Of a stretch of DNA of 64,000 nucleotides, positions 46,541-55,268 are shown in pieces. This DNA is from Demequina capsici (GTDB taxonomy: Bacteria; Actinomycetota; Actinomycetes; Actinomycetales; Demequinaceae). The notes below the pieces were generated by a model that did not search any database, was not told where the DNA came from, and saw only the letters and a list, made by a program, of their open reading frames with translations. Location: positions 2,852,001-2,916,000 of the forward strand of contig NZ_CP134880.1 in NCBI RefSeq assembly GCF_032102965.1. The letters are read 5' to 3'. The translations under genes were made by a program, and so were the position numbers. Positions within the stretch are counted from its first letter, which is position 1. Every line of letters starts with the position of its first letter.

Positions 46541-47995
46541 TCAGAACGGGTATGCGGCGATCTCGCCCTGCATCGTCACCCACTGGGTCTCGGTGAACGC
46601 CTCGATGTTCGCCTCATGGCCGCCGAACCTCACGCCGGTGCCCGAGTCGCCCACCCCGCCGAAGGGCGCCTGCGCCTCGTCGTCCACCGTCTGGTCGTTG
46701 ATGTGGACGATGCCGGTGCGCATGCGATCGGAGAGCTCGAACGCCTTGTACGCGTCACCGGTGAGGATGCCCAGCGACAGCCCGAAGGGCGAGGAGTTCA
46801 CGAGCTGCACCAGCTGGTCGATCGTCGAGAACGGCGTCACCGAGGCAACAGGGCCGAAGATCTCCTCCTCGAACGCCGCGACGCCAGGGGACACGTCGGC
46901 GAGCACCGACGGCTGGTAGAACAGGCCCTCGTACGTGCCGCCCACCACGAGCCGCGCCCCGGCCTCGACGCTCCGTCCGACGATCGAATGCACCTTGTCG
47001 CGCTGCCCCCGATCGATGATCGGGCCCAGCGGGGCACCGGTGTCCGGAGGACCCGCCACGATGTGACCGGCCTTCTCGGCGAGCAGCTCCACGTACCGGT
47101 CGTACAGGCTCTCGTGGACAAGATGACGGCCGGTCGTCATGCAGATCTGTCCCTGGTGCAGGAACGAGCCCCAGGCCCCGGCCGACGCGGCAGCCTCGAC
47201 GTCAGCATCCTCGAGGACCACGAGCGCGTTGTTGCCACCGAGCTCCAGGTGAACGCGCTTGAGCAGCTGACCCCCGCGTGCCGCGATGGCGCGACCCGCC
47301 GGAGTGGAGCCCGTGAAGGAGATCACCGGCACCCGCGGCTCATCGACCAGGGCGATGCCCACGTCGGCCCCGCCGGGCACCACGTTGAACAGGCCCGGCG
47401 GCAGCCCTGCCTCCTCGAGGACCGCCGCCAGGAACAGGCCCCCCGCGATCGTCGTGCGCGGATCCGGCTTCAGCACCACGGCGTTGCCCAGCGCGAGCGC
47501 CGGTGCGATCGAGCGCGCTGCGAGGATCGCCGGGAAGTTGAACGGGGCGATCACGCCGACCACGCCGACCGGAAGCCTCCTGGCGAGGCTCATACGCGGA
47601 CGCCCTGTCCTCAGCAGCTGGCCGTACGGCATCATCGCCGTCGCGGACGCCAGGTGGTACTCCGACGCGACCAGCCCGGCCTCGAACGCCGCCTTCCCGG
47701 GAGCCGACCCGGCCTCGTCGCCCAGCCACCTCGCCAGGACGTCGACATGCTGCTCGATCAGCAGCGCGGCGCGACGCATCACCGCCGATCTCTCCTCGGG
47801 CGAGGCCGCCGCCCACGTCCTCTGCGCGCTCGCCGCGAGGTCGACGGCGGTCTGCACGTCGCCCGCCTCGGCGAGCGCGAAGGTGCCCACGCTCTCGCCC
47901 GTCGACGGCGAGACGGCGTCCGCAGTCCGGCCCAGGTGGGTCCATCCACCCAGGTAGGTGCTTCCTTCCCACATGCCCTGATCGAAGAAGGCCAT
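46541..47995 (-). CDS. Benzaldehyde-type NAD(P)-dependent aldehyde dehydrogenase, 484 aa
   Basis: The catalytic Cys285 lies in QGQICMTTGR, the general-base Glu251 in LELGGNNALVV, Asn153 in PFNFP and Lys176 in VVLKPDPRT. SFTGSTPAGR is the nucleotide-binding turn. The overall pattern resembles XylC/vanillin and benzaldehyde dehydrogenases rather than betaine aldehyde enzymes. It probably oxidises an aromatic aldehyde to its acid in the cytoplasm. Its start is 64 bases after the last Liv transporter gene, suggesting the same operon, and the FeaR-like regulator follows. Confidence 0.9.
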   Translation of the reverse strand: MAFFDQGMWEGSTYLGGWTHLGRTADAVSPSTGESVGTFALAEAGDVQTAVDLAASAQRTWAAASPEERSAVMRRAALLIEQHVDVLARWLGDEAGSAPGKAAFEAGLVASEYHLASATAMMPYGQLLRTGRPRMSLARRLPVGVVGVIAPFNFPAILAARSIAPALALGNAVVLKPDPRTTIAGGLFLAAVLEEAGLPPGLFNVVPGGADVGIALVDEPRVPVISFTGSTPAGRAIAARGGQLLKRVHLELGGNNALVVLEDADVEAAASAGAWGSFLHQGQICMTTGRHLVHESLYDRYVELLAEKAGHIVAGPPDTGAPLGPIIDRGQRDKVHSIVGRSVEAGARLVVGGTYEGLFYQPSVLADVSPGVAAFEEEIFGPVASVTPFSTIDQLVQLVNSSPFGLSLGILTGDAYKAFELSDRMRTGIVHINDQTVDDEAQAPFGGVGDSGTGVRFGGHEANIEAFTETQWVTMQGEIAAYPF

Positions 47996-48059
47996 GGCGG
48001 CTCCTCCCTTTCCTGCCGAGTCCGGCGACTATTCGGTGTGTGTCGAGTCCATGCGCGTC

Positions 48060-49121
48060 TCAGTCCTTCACAGGCACAGGGGCCTCGGCGGGTCGTGGAC
48101 GAGCGCTCGAGTCCGCTCCCGGGAGCGGGATCACGCGGTGGCCCACCGGGAAGACGCTGATGTCGAAGCGCGACGTGAGCGCGCACCAGAGGCCGTTCGG
48201 GAGGAACAGCGTCACCGCGATCGCCAGCACGCCGAGCACCACGAGGTACCACAGCCCGAGCTGGCTGAAGTAGATGTCCATCACCCAGTAGATGACCGCG
48301 CCGACGATCGGCCCTTCGATGGTGCCGATCCCGCCGATCAGCACCATGAAGACCATGAAGGCGGAGAAGCTGACGGAGAAGATCTGCGACGGCGACTGCA
48401 CCCCGATCGCCTGCAGGCAGATGATCGAGCCGGCCAGGCCCGCGCCCATGCCGGCGACGACGAACACGATCCGCTTGGTGCGCCCCACGTGGATGCCGAG
48501 CGCCCGGGCCGCGACCTCGTCGTCCCTGATGCTCTGCAGGGCCACGCCCATGCGGCTGCGCAGCAGGAACAGGGTGGAGATCAGCGTCGCGGCGAGGATG
48601 CCGAGCGCGAGCCAATAGGTGAACAGGTTCCTGAGGATCGGATCAGCGGTGTAGTCCACGATGCTGCGTCCGCGGCCCGCGCCAAGCGAGTCGAAGCGGA
48701 TGACGACCTGCCTCACCACCTCGGCGATGACCCACGTGCCGATCGCGAAGTAGCCGCCGCGCAGGCGGAAGGCGACGAACGAGAGCCCGAAGGCGATGAC
48801 CCCGATCGCGATCGACGCGATCAGCGCGCTCGAGTACGGATCCATCCCCAGGTCGTTGAAGACGAAGATCCCGTACGCCCCCAGCCCGATGTACGCCTGC
48901 TGCCCCACCGACACCATGCCGGCATAGCCCGCCAGCAGGTTCCAGGTGGTGGCGAGGGTGATCAGGTAGAAGAGCTTGATCCACTGGCTCGTCACCGCCG
49001 GCTCGAACACGTACGGCGCGAACGCGAGCAGGAGGACCGCGACCGCGCCAGCCACCTGCATCGTGATCATGCGCGTGCGAAGCCTGTCGACGCGCACCGT
49101 GTCCGCGGAGAGAAGCTGCAT
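48060..49121 (-). CDS. Branched-chain-type ABC transporter permease LivM, 353 aa
   Basis: This polytopic permease has the LivM motif NLLAGYAGMVSVGQQAYIGL, and FRLRGGYFAIGTWVIAEVVR, followed by VALQSIRDDEVAARALGIHV, which forms the coupling loop for the ATPases. The N-terminal and C-terminal tails are longer than usual, the latter Pro-rich (ADSSARPRPAEAPVPVKD). The ATG at 49121 overlaps the LivH stop (TGATG). Together with LivH it forms the channel of a hydrophobic amino acid or aromatic acid importer. Confidence 0.9.
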   Translation of the reverse strand: MQLLSADTVRVDRLRTRMITMQVAGAVAVLLLAFAPYVFEPAVTSQWIKLFYLITLATTWNLLAGYAGMVSVGQQAYIGLGAYGIFVFNDLGMDPYSSALIASIAIGVIAFGLSFVAFRLRGGYFAIGTWVIAEVVRQVVIRFDSLGAGRGRSIVDYTADPILRNLFTYWLALGILAATLISTLFLLRSRMGVALQSIRDDEVAARALGIHVGRTKRIVFVVAGMGAGLAGSIICLQAIGVQSPSQIFSVSFSAFMVFMVLIGGIGTIEGPIVGAVIYWVMDIYFSQLGLWYLVVLGVLAIAVTLFLPNGLWCALTSRFDISVFPVGHRVIPLPGADSSARPRPAEAPVPVKD

Positions 49122-49993
49122 CAGACGGCCACCTTGCTTCGGACGATTCCCGTGGGGCGGAACATGAGGACGGCCAGGAACACGAGGTTCCCGACGAGCA
49201 GCGGCAGCTCCGGGCTGATCACCCCGGCGAGGGTCTGGGCCACGCCCAGCACCACCCCTCCCGCGAGCGTCCCCCACAGGGAGCCGAGCCCGCCGATGAT
49301 CACGGCCTCGAACGCGAACAGCACCGCCAGGTGGCCGTCGAACGGCGTCACGCCGCCCTGACGCATCCCGAAGAACACGCCCGCAAGCGCGGCGATCCCG
49401 AACGCCAGGCCCATCGCGAGCGCGTACACCCGCCGATGGTCCACGCCCATGAGGCGCAGCGTCTCCGAGTCGTCGGCCGCCGCGCGCATGTAGCGTCCGG
49501 TGCGCGTGCGCGTGAGGTAGAGCTGGGTGCCCGCGATGAGCAGCACCGCCACGATCATGGTGAGCAGCGGAAGCACGCCGATGCTCACGCCCTCGACGAT
49601 CGTGATGCTGCGCACGGCCAGATCGCCCGTGGGGATCGTCTGCTTGTTCGTGGTGAAGAGCTCGATGAGCGCGTTGGGGATGATGATCGCCAGCCCGAAC
49701 GTCACCAGCAGCGGCGCCAGCTCGCCGATCCTCAGCGCCCGCTGCAGCAGGAGCCGCTGCACCCAGTAGCCCGCGAACCCGAGGACCGGCACCACCAGGA
49801 TCAGGCTGATCCACACGCTGATGCCCAGCCGGGACAGCCCGATCGCGGCGATGTACGCGCCCACGGTCATGATCTCGCCGTGCGCCAGGTTGACGACTCG
49901 CAGGACGCCGAACGCGATCGAGAGTCCCAGCGCTGCCATCGCGAACACCCCGCCCAGCAGGATGCCCTGCACCAGGGCGTTGACGACTACCAC
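49121..49993 (-). CDS. Branched-chain-type ABC transporter permease LivH, 290 aa
   Basis: About eight helices are present. The motif VVNLAHGEIMTVGAYIA is diagnostic for LivH, and MRAAADDSETLRLMGVDHRR is the ATPase-contact loop. GGLGSLWGTLAGGVVLGV is the conserved terminal motif. The GTG start at 49993 lies within the end of the LivF gene (7-base overlap). It pairs with LivM. Confidence 0.9.
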   Translation of the reverse strand: MVVVNALVQGILLGGVFAMAALGLSIAFGVLRVVNLAHGEIMTVGAYIAAIGLSRLGISVWISLILVVPVLGFAGYWVQRLLLQRALRIGELAPLLVTFGLAIIIPNALIELFTTNKQTIPTGDLAVRSITIVEGVSIGVLPLLTMIVAVLLIAGTQLYLTRTRTGRYMRAAADDSETLRLMGVDHRRVYALAMGLAFGIAALAGVFFGMRQGGVTPFDGHLAVLFAFEAVIIGGLGSLWGTLAGGVVLGVAQTLAGVISPELPLLVGNLVFLAVLMFRPTGIVRSKVAV

Positions 49994-50757
49994 CCGGCAC
50001 CTCCCGTCGTCGGCCCGCCATCATCCCCGCCGGGGCCTGAGCCCGCGGGCGTGGCCACATGACCGAAGTAGGCGTCCGTGATGGCTTCGTGGGTGAGGCT
50101 GTGGGGCGTGCCTTCGAGCACCGCCTCGCCCTCGAGCATGCAGACCAGCCGGTCGGCGACGGCGAGCGTGCGCTGCAGGTCCTGCTCCACGAGGATCACG
50201 GCGAGCCCGCCGCCGCGGACGGCGGCAAGCGACTCGTACAGTTCGTCGATGACGATCGGCGCGAGCCCCAGCGACACCTCGTCGAGCAGCAGCACGTCGG
50301 GATTGGACATCAGCGCTCGGCCGATCGCGACCGCCTGCTGCTGCCCGCCCGAGAGCTGCGACGCGTTGCGCTCCAGCAGGGGCCTCAGCATCGGAAGGAC
50401 GTCGGCGACGGCGTCGACGTCCCAGCGCCCGGGGCGCCTCGACCCGGCGCCGACCAGCAGGTTCTCCCGCACGGTGAGCGAGGCGAAGAGCCGACGCCCC
50501 TCCGGCACCAGGCAGATCCCACGGCGGTTGCGCTCGAAGTCCCGCAGGCCCGTCACGTCGTCCCCGCGCAGACCCACCGCCCCCGCGACGGGACGATGCG
50601 CGCCGGCGAGGACGCGCAGCAGCGTCGACTTGCCGGCACCGTTCGCTCCGACGAGCGCGAGCAGCTCTCCCTGGTCGACGTGCAGGGACACGCCGGACAC
50701 GGCGCGCACGTCGCCATAGCGCGCGTCGATCCCCTCGGCGGTCAGAAGAGGCGTCAC
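49987..50757 (-). CDS. Branched-chain-type ABC transporter ATPase LivF, 256 aa
   Basis: Walker A is GANGAGKST, the signature LSGGQQQAVAIGRAL and Walker B LLLDEVSLGLAP, a sequence typical of LivF. The GTG start at 50757 overlaps the LivG stop by GTGA. A Gly-rich tail (TPAGSGPGGDDGGPTTGGAG) follows the domain. It forms a heterodimer with LivG to energise import. Confidence 0.92.
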   Translation of the reverse strand: MTPLLTAEGIDARYGDVRAVSGVSLHVDQGELLALVGANGAGKSTLLRVLAGAHRPVAGAVGLRGDDVTGLRDFERNRRGICLVPEGRRLFASLTVRENLLVGAGSRRPGRWDVDAVADVLPMLRPLLERNASQLSGGQQQAVAIGRALMSNPDVLLLDEVSLGLAPIVIDELYESLAAVRGGGLAVILVEQDLQRTLAVADRLVCMLEGEAVLEGTPHSLTHEAITDAYFGHVATPAGSGPGGDDGGPTTGGAGW

Positions 50758-51497
50758 AGCCCACCTCCCAGGTAGACCTGGCGCACCTCGGGGCTGCGCA
50801 TCACCGCGCTCGGTTCGCCGTCGGCGACGATCACCCCCGAGGCCAGGCACACCAGGCGCTCCACGACCGCGAGCAGCGCCTTCACCACGTGCTCGATCCA
50901 GATGATCGTGATGCCCTCGGAGTGGAGCTGCCGGATCGTGAGGATGAGGCTGTCGCACTCGGCCTCGGTGAGGCCGCCCGCGATCTCGTCGAGCAGCAGC
51001 AGCTGCGGGTCCGTCGCGAGCGCCCGCGCCAGCTCCAGCCGCTTGCGCCCCAGCAGCGGGAGCGTGCCTGCGGGCGTGTTGGCGTCGGGCAGCATGTCGG
51101 CCATCTCCAGCGCCTCGAGCGCCCGCCGATCGGCCGCATGCCCGTGCAGGCCCGCGCCGTACGACGCTCCGGCGAGCGCGTTCTCGAACACCGTGAGGTG
51201 CGTGAAGGGGCGTGGGATCTGGAACGTGCGGCCCATGCCGGATCTGGCCCGGTCCGCGGGGCCGACGCCGGTGACGTCGCGCCCTGCGAACCGCACGACC
51301 CCCGCGGTCGCCTTCTCGGTGCCGTTGATGACGCTCAGCAGCGTCGACTTGCCCGCGCCGTTGGGACCCACGATGCCCAGGGCCTGCCCGGCGGGGACGG
51401 TCAGGTCGACGGAGGTGAGCACGTCGAGCGCTCCGTACGACTTGGCCACCGAGTCGACCTCGAGCAGGGGCGTCGCGGCCTCCGCCTGAGTGCTCAC
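50754..51497 (-). CDS. Branched-chain-type ABC transporter ATPase LivG, 247 aa
   Basis: Walker A is GPNGAGKST, with FQIPRPFTHLTVFENALAGA as the LivG Q-loop region and LLLDEIAGGLTEAE as Walker B. The signature motif is degenerate (LPLLGRKRLELARALATDP), lacking LSGGQ, which is common in LivG partners from some lineages. The GTG at 51497 overlaps the binding-protein stop by GTGA. Confidence 0.9.
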   Translation of the reverse strand: MSTQAEAATPLLEVDSVAKSYGALDVLTSVDLTVPAGQALGIVGPNGAGKSTLLSVINGTEKATAGVVRFAGRDVTGVGPADRARSGMGRTFQIPRPFTHLTVFENALAGASYGAGLHGHAADRRALEALEMADMLPDANTPAGTLPLLGRKRLELARALATDPQLLLLDEIAGGLTEAECDSLILTIRQLHSEGITIIWIEHVVKALLAVVERLVCLASGVIVADGEPSAVMRSPEVRQVYLGGGL

Positions 51498-52843
51498 TTC
51501 CAGATCAGCTCCTGGAGCGAGCGGTCCACCGGGAGGTCGGGGACGTCGCCGGCGTCGACGACGACCCATTCCCAGCTCCCGTCGTCGGCGAGCTGCCACT
51601 GACCGATCGCGGTCGGGATCGTGGCGATGCCCGGGAAGGGTCCGCTGGTGAAGTCGATCTGACCTCCGAGCGTCATCATGTTGATCGAGTCGAACGCGGC
51701 GTTGACCGCGGCCCCGTCGTGCGGGTCGCCGGCGGCCTCCAAGCCGGCCTTCGCCACCTCGAACAGCGAGAGGTTCAACGGCGTCGCCTGGTTCCACACC
51801 AGGCCCTGGCCCTCGGGGCTGGCCTGGAAGTTGTCGATCCACTGCTGCGGCGTGAGGTTGTCGAAGCTCGACGTGTAGGGGAACGTCGGTCCCCACCACG
51901 TGGCGAAGGCGAGCCCCTGGCCCAGGTCGTCGGGGATGGACGGCACGGTGGTCGGGAAGAAGAGCGCCTTGCCGATCGTCGCGACCTTCGGCTGGAAGCC
52001 CTGCTGCGCGGCCTGCGTCCAGAACGTCACGAAGTCGGCCGGGAGCGGGATGCCGGAGATGATCTGGACGTCGTTGTCCTTGAACGTCTGGATGATCGAC
52101 GTGAAGTCCTGCGTGCCGTCCTCGTAGGCGCCCGGGTCCACGATCGTGTAGCCCGCGGCCTCGGCGTACGGCGTGTAGCCCGTGGTCGGGTCACGGAAGG
52201 CGCCGCCGTCGGAGTCGTTCGGCCACAGCACGCCGACCTTCTTGTTGGTCTCCACCTGGTCCCACGCGAGAGGGTCGATGTTGCCGAAGCCCTCGATGCC
52301 GAAGAAGAAGTGATGCGACCACTTCATCGGGTTGTCCGGCCCGAACCCGGCGCCGAAGATGACCGCCTGCCACGGCGCGTTCGCGGTGAGGCACGGCACC
52401 GCGTTCGCCTCGCACTGCGCGATCACCGGGTTCACGGTGTCGGGCGTCGACGTGGCCATCAGCAGGTCCACGTGCTCGTTCGTGATGAGGTCCTGCGCGA
52501 GCTCGCCTGCCTTCGCGGCGTCCGAGCCCGAGTCGCGGTCCAGGATCTCCACCTGGTAGGTCTTGCCGTCGATCGTGATGCCGTCGGCGAACTGCTGACG
52601 CACGTAGCTGAGCATGTACGGGTCGCCGTCGGTGAACCCGGCGAGCACACCGGTGGCCGGCGCGATGTAGCCGATCTTGATGGTGTCGGTCGCGCTGCCG
52701 CTAGCCGATCCGGAGGTGTCGGTGCCTCCCGTGCCTGCGGGGGTGCATGCGGCGATGGTGAGCACCGCCGCTGCAGGGATCGCTGCCAGGGCAAGGCGAC
52801 GTGCGCCGCGCGGGCGCCGTCCATCTGCTGCAAGGTGGTTCAT
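51494..52843 (-). CDS. Branched-chain-type ABC transporter substrate-binding lipoprotein (LivJ-like), 449 aa
   Basis: A lipoprotein signal (AAVLTIAAC, lipidated Cys33) precedes a Ser/Gly/Thr linker and a periplasmic-binding domain of the hydrophobic amino acid uptake class (IKIGYIAPATGVLAGFTDGD). At about 415 mature residues it is longer than leucine-binding proteins and fits receptors for aromatic acids or amides. With a benzaldehyde-type dehydrogenase and FeaR-like regulator downstream, an aromatic substrate is the best guess. First gene of the operon; the ribosome binding site lies in a leader stem described separately. Confidence 0.88.
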   Translation of the reverse strand: MNHLAADGRRPRGARRLALAAIPAAAVLTIAACTPAGTGGTDTSGSASGSATDTIKIGYIAPATGVLAGFTDGDPYMLSYVRQQFADGITIDGKTYQVEILDRDSGSDAAKAGELAQDLITNEHVDLLMATSTPDTVNPVIAQCEANAVPCLTANAPWQAVIFGAGFGPDNPMKWSHHFFFGIEGFGNIDPLAWDQVETNKKVGVLWPNDSDGGAFRDPTTGYTPYAEAAGYTIVDPGAYEDGTQDFTSIIQTFKDNDVQIISGIPLPADFVTFWTQAAQQGFQPKVATIGKALFFPTTVPSIPDDLGQGLAFATWWGPTFPYTSSFDNLTPQQWIDNFQASPEGQGLVWNQATPLNLSLFEVAKAGLEAAGDPHDGAAVNAAFDSINMMTLGGQIDFTSGPFPGIATIPTAIGQWQLADDGSWEWVVVDAGDVPDLPVDRSLQELIWK

Positions 52844-52851
52844 GGGGACTG

Positions 52852-52905
52852 TTCCGTTCCTTGTGTGTCCACGCCGTTGTGGGCTCGTTCAGAGTAGGAA
52901 CGGAA
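52852..52905 (-). promoter_or_regulatory. Leader hairpin that can cover the LivJ-type ribosome binding site
   Basis: On the transcript, TTCCGTTCCT (from 52905) and AGGAACGGAA (to 52852) are perfectly complementary ten-base arms separated by 34 bases. The second arm contains the only Shine-Dalgarno-like sequence before the ATG at 52843. Pairing would block translation. It may also be the operator of a DNA-binding regulator such as the adjacent GntR protein. Confidence 0.55.
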
Positions 52906-52973
52906 GGCCCTTCGCTGGGCCCAGAAGAACGAACGATGCGCAAAACGCCGATTGCGCGCGCTAGGTTCGCGGT

Positions 52974-53327
52974 ATGGACATCCGCGTCGATCCTGCGCTG
53001 GCGGCACCGCCCTTCGAGCAGGTGCGCGACCAGATCGCCGCGCAGATCATGGACGGTCGGCTCGCCGATCAAGCGAGGCTCCCGGCGATCCGCGCGCTGG
53101 CCACCTCCCTGGGGTTGGCCGCGAACACGGTCGCGAAGGCGTACGCCGAGCTCGAGGCGTCCGGGCTCGTGGTGACGGCGGGCCGGAACGGCACCCGCGT
53201 CGTCGGCCAGACGGTGGCCGACGCGGGGCTCACCGAGGCCGCCGACGCGTACATCGCGGCGGCGCGCAGCCGCGGGCTCGACACCGACGCGCTCGTCTCG
53301 CTCGTCCGCACCAGGGCCGCGTCGTGA
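52974..53327 (+). CDS. GntR-family regulator of the YtrA type, 117 aa
   Basis: The winged helix-turn-helix covers residues 12-75 (PPFEQVRDQIAAQIMDGRLA, LPAIRALATSLGLAANTVAK, AYAELEASGLVVTAGRNGT). Only a short two-helix tail follows instead of a ligand domain, as in the YtrA subfamily. It starts a forward operon with a kinase-like membrane protein and a response regulator and is divergent from the Liv operon 130 bases away. YtrA members usually control membrane-stress or ABC transporter genes. Confidence 0.87.
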   Translation: MDIRVDPALAAPPFEQVRDQIAAQIMDGRLADQARLPAIRALATSLGLAANTVAKAYAELEASGLVVTAGRNGTRVVGQTVADAGLTEAADAYIAAARSRGLDTDALVSLVRTRAAS

Positions 53328-53355
53328 CCCGGCCCTCGGCCCCTGCCAGGGCTCG

Positions 53356-53928
53356 GTGACGCCCATGCTCCCCGCGCGCCGCGCCCAGACCGACGCCCCG
53401 GACGAGCACGCCTACCGCGCGTCCGTGCTCTCGATCGGCTGGCAGGTCGCCGCTGTCTGCGCCGGGCTCGTCGTCGCGGGTGGCGCGCTCGCCCTTCTCT
53501 ATGTGTGGTGGCAGACCACGCCCGCCCAGCTCAACGAGTCGCACGGGTCGCATGACGTGCTGATCTACATGAATCCCGTGGACCTGGTGGTCGCGGGGCT
53601 CATCGTGGGGGCGGGGGCGGTGCTGTGCGCCGGCCTGGCCGCATGGCTGATCGCCCGCCGCGCGATCCGGCCGCTCGACGAGGCGTTCCGCATGCAGCGC
53701 CGATTCATCGCCGACGCCAGCCACGAGCTGCGCACCCCGATCGCCGTGGTGAGCGCCCGCGCCCAGCAGCTCGCTGCGATGACCCCCGAGGACGACGAGC
53801 GCCGCGACGTGGTGGACGCGCTTCGTGAGGACGCCCGGATCATGTCGGGCGTCGTCGACGAGCTGCTCGAGCTCGCGTCGGACTCGGGCGCCACCGCGCG
53901 CGACTCGGCGGAAGGCGACGACGCATGA
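53356..53928 (+). CDS. Truncated sensor histidine kinase without ATPase domain, 190 aa
   Basis: Two transmembrane helices (residues ~28-50 and ~75-99) flank a 25-residue external loop. They are followed by a linker and a complete HisKA dimerisation domain with the H-box RFIADASHELRTPIAVVSAR, phospho-acceptor His123. The protein ends 65 residues later with an acidic tail, and the N, G1 and G2 boxes of a catalytic domain are absent in all frames before the next gene. Its stop overlaps the response regulator start by ATGA, so this is a real gene end rather than an obvious frameshift. It might be phosphorylated by another kinase, or act as a phosphatase or scaffold. Confidence 0.8.
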   Translation: MTPMLPARRAQTDAPDEHAYRASVLSIGWQVAAVCAGLVVAGGALALLYVWWQTTPAQLNESHGSHDVLIYMNPVDLVVAGLIVGAGAVLCAGLAAWLIARRAIRPLDEAFRMQRRFIADASHELRTPIAVVSARAQQLAAMTPEDDERRDVVDALREDARIMSGVVDELLELASDSGATARDSAEGDDA

Positions 53929-54584
53929 GCAAGCGGCTGCTCCTGGTCGAGGACGACCCTCGACTGGGCCCGATCATGCGCGACGTGCTGACCGCCGAAT
54001 GGGAGGTGACGCTCTGCCCGTCGGCCGAGGAGGGGCTCGCCGCCGCGGCCGGTGGCGTCTTCGACGTGATGGTGTGCGACCGTCGTCTGCCGGGAATGAG
54101 CGGCGAGGACCTGGTGAGCACTCTGCGGTCCCGGCGCATGAGCCTGCCGATCCTCATGCTGACGGCGCTCGGACAGGTGCATGACAAGGTCGAGGGCCTG
54201 GAGGCGGGGGCCAACGACTACCTGGTGAAGCCGTTCGAGTTCGAGGAGCTCACCGCCCGCCTGCGCGCGCTGACCCGCGACTACTCAGGTGCCGCGGCAG
54301 GGATCGACATCGGCGGCTGGGTGTTCTACCCCGACGACAGCTGCATCGAGTCGCCCTATGCGGGGCGGATCATGCTCACGGGCGCGGAGACCACGCTGCT
54401 CGCGGTGCTCGCAGCCCAACCGCAGCGCACCTTCTCACGGGAGCAGCTGCTCACCGCCGCCTTCGAGCATGGTGCGAGCGTCACCACGGTCGACACGTAC
54501 GTCCACTACCTTCGACGCAAGACCGACCGGGACCTCATCACCACGGTCCGCGGCGTCGGCTACCGGCTGGGCACCCCGGCCTGA
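53925..54584 (+). CDS. OmpR-family response regulator, 219 aa
   Basis: The receiver domain has the acidic pair in LLLVEDDPRLG, phospho-acceptor Asp52 in VMVCDRRLPGM, the conserved Thr in LMLTALG and Lys in YLVKPFEFEEL. A winged-helix DNA-binding domain follows (ETTLLAVLAAQPQRTFSREQ, TTVDTYVHYLRRKTDRDLI, TVRGVGYRL). It overlaps the truncated kinase gene by ATGA. Its last 150 bases are antisense to the 3' end of the PAP2 gene. Confidence 0.92.
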   Translation: MSKRLLLVEDDPRLGPIMRDVLTAEWEVTLCPSAEEGLAAAAGGVFDVMVCDRRLPGMSGEDLVSTLRSRRMSLPILMLTALGQVHDKVEGLEAGANDYLVKPFEFEELTARLRALTRDYSGAAAGIDIGGWVFYPDDSCIESPYAGRIMLTGAETTLLAVLAAQPQRTFSREQLLTAAFEHGASVTTVDTYVHYLRRKTDRDLITTVRGVGYRLGTPA

Positions 54585-55268
54585 CGGCAGGAGCCGGTCC
54601 AGGCGCGCCAGGATCACGTCCACCGTCAGCCACCGCGCCACGGGCGCCATGGCGAGCGCCCAGCAGACCGATGCGATCACGTCGGTCGGGTAGTGCAGGC
54701 CGTCGCTCACGACGGCCAGCCCGATGAGCATGATCGCCGCGACGCCCGCCACGATCACGCCGCGCGCCCACCTGGTGCCCTGCACCAGGTAGTACGCAGC
54801 GAGCACGATCGCCACCACGAACGCGGTGTGACCGCTGGGGAACGACCCGTCGGTCTGCGCCGGAGCGTACGGGTGGGTGAGCATCGACGGGTCGGGACGG
54901 GCCCTGTCGACGACCACCTTGAACACCTCGGTGGGCAGCCACGTGAGCGCGACCACCCCGCCGAACGCGAGCGCCAGGCGCAGATCACGGGTCGCGCCCC
55001 ACAGCACCGCCGCGAGGACAAGGACCAGCGGGATCGCGAGCGTCGGCTCGAGCGCGCGGTAGACGCCGGTGGCCACCGCGCCCCAGGCGCCCACGTGAAG
55101 GTCGTTGAGCGCACGCACCATGCCCGCATCGATCGGGTGGTCCCTCACCACCAGGCCGAGCACGAGGACCAGGACCGCCATCACGGCGACCGTCACCACC
55201 GCGGCACGCGGCGCGTTGGTCGGGCGCAGCAGGGCGCCGCCGAGCCGGCCGTCGCGAGGCGAGGTCAT
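54435..55268 (-). CDS. PAP2-family membrane phosphatase, 277 aa
   Basis: The motifs are KVVVDRARP (phosphatase motif 1), SFPSGHTA (motif 2) and VVSDGLHYPTDV (motif 3; Ser-Asp replaces the usual Ser-Arg). Six transmembrane helices are predicted. Members dephosphorylate undecaprenyl pyrophosphate or phosphatidic acid on the outer face of the membrane. The last ~50 residues (Arg/Asp/Gly-rich) are encoded antisense to the response regulator and are probably not structural. The ATG at 55268 overlaps the DedA stop by ATGA. Confidence 0.87.
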   Translation of the reverse strand: MTSPRDGRLGGALLRPTNAPRAAVVTVAVMAVLVLVLGLVVRDHPIDAGMVRALNDLHVGAWGAVATGVYRALEPTLAIPLVLVLAAVLWGATRDLRLALAFGGVVALTWLPTEVFKVVVDRARPDPSMLTHPYAPAQTDGSFPSGHTAFVVAIVLAAYYLVQGTRWARGVIVAGVAAIMLIGLAVVSDGLHYPTDVIASVCWALAMAPVARWLTVDVILARLDRLLPSGRGAQPVADAADRGDEVPVGLASKVVDVRVDRGDARTMLEGGGEQLLP

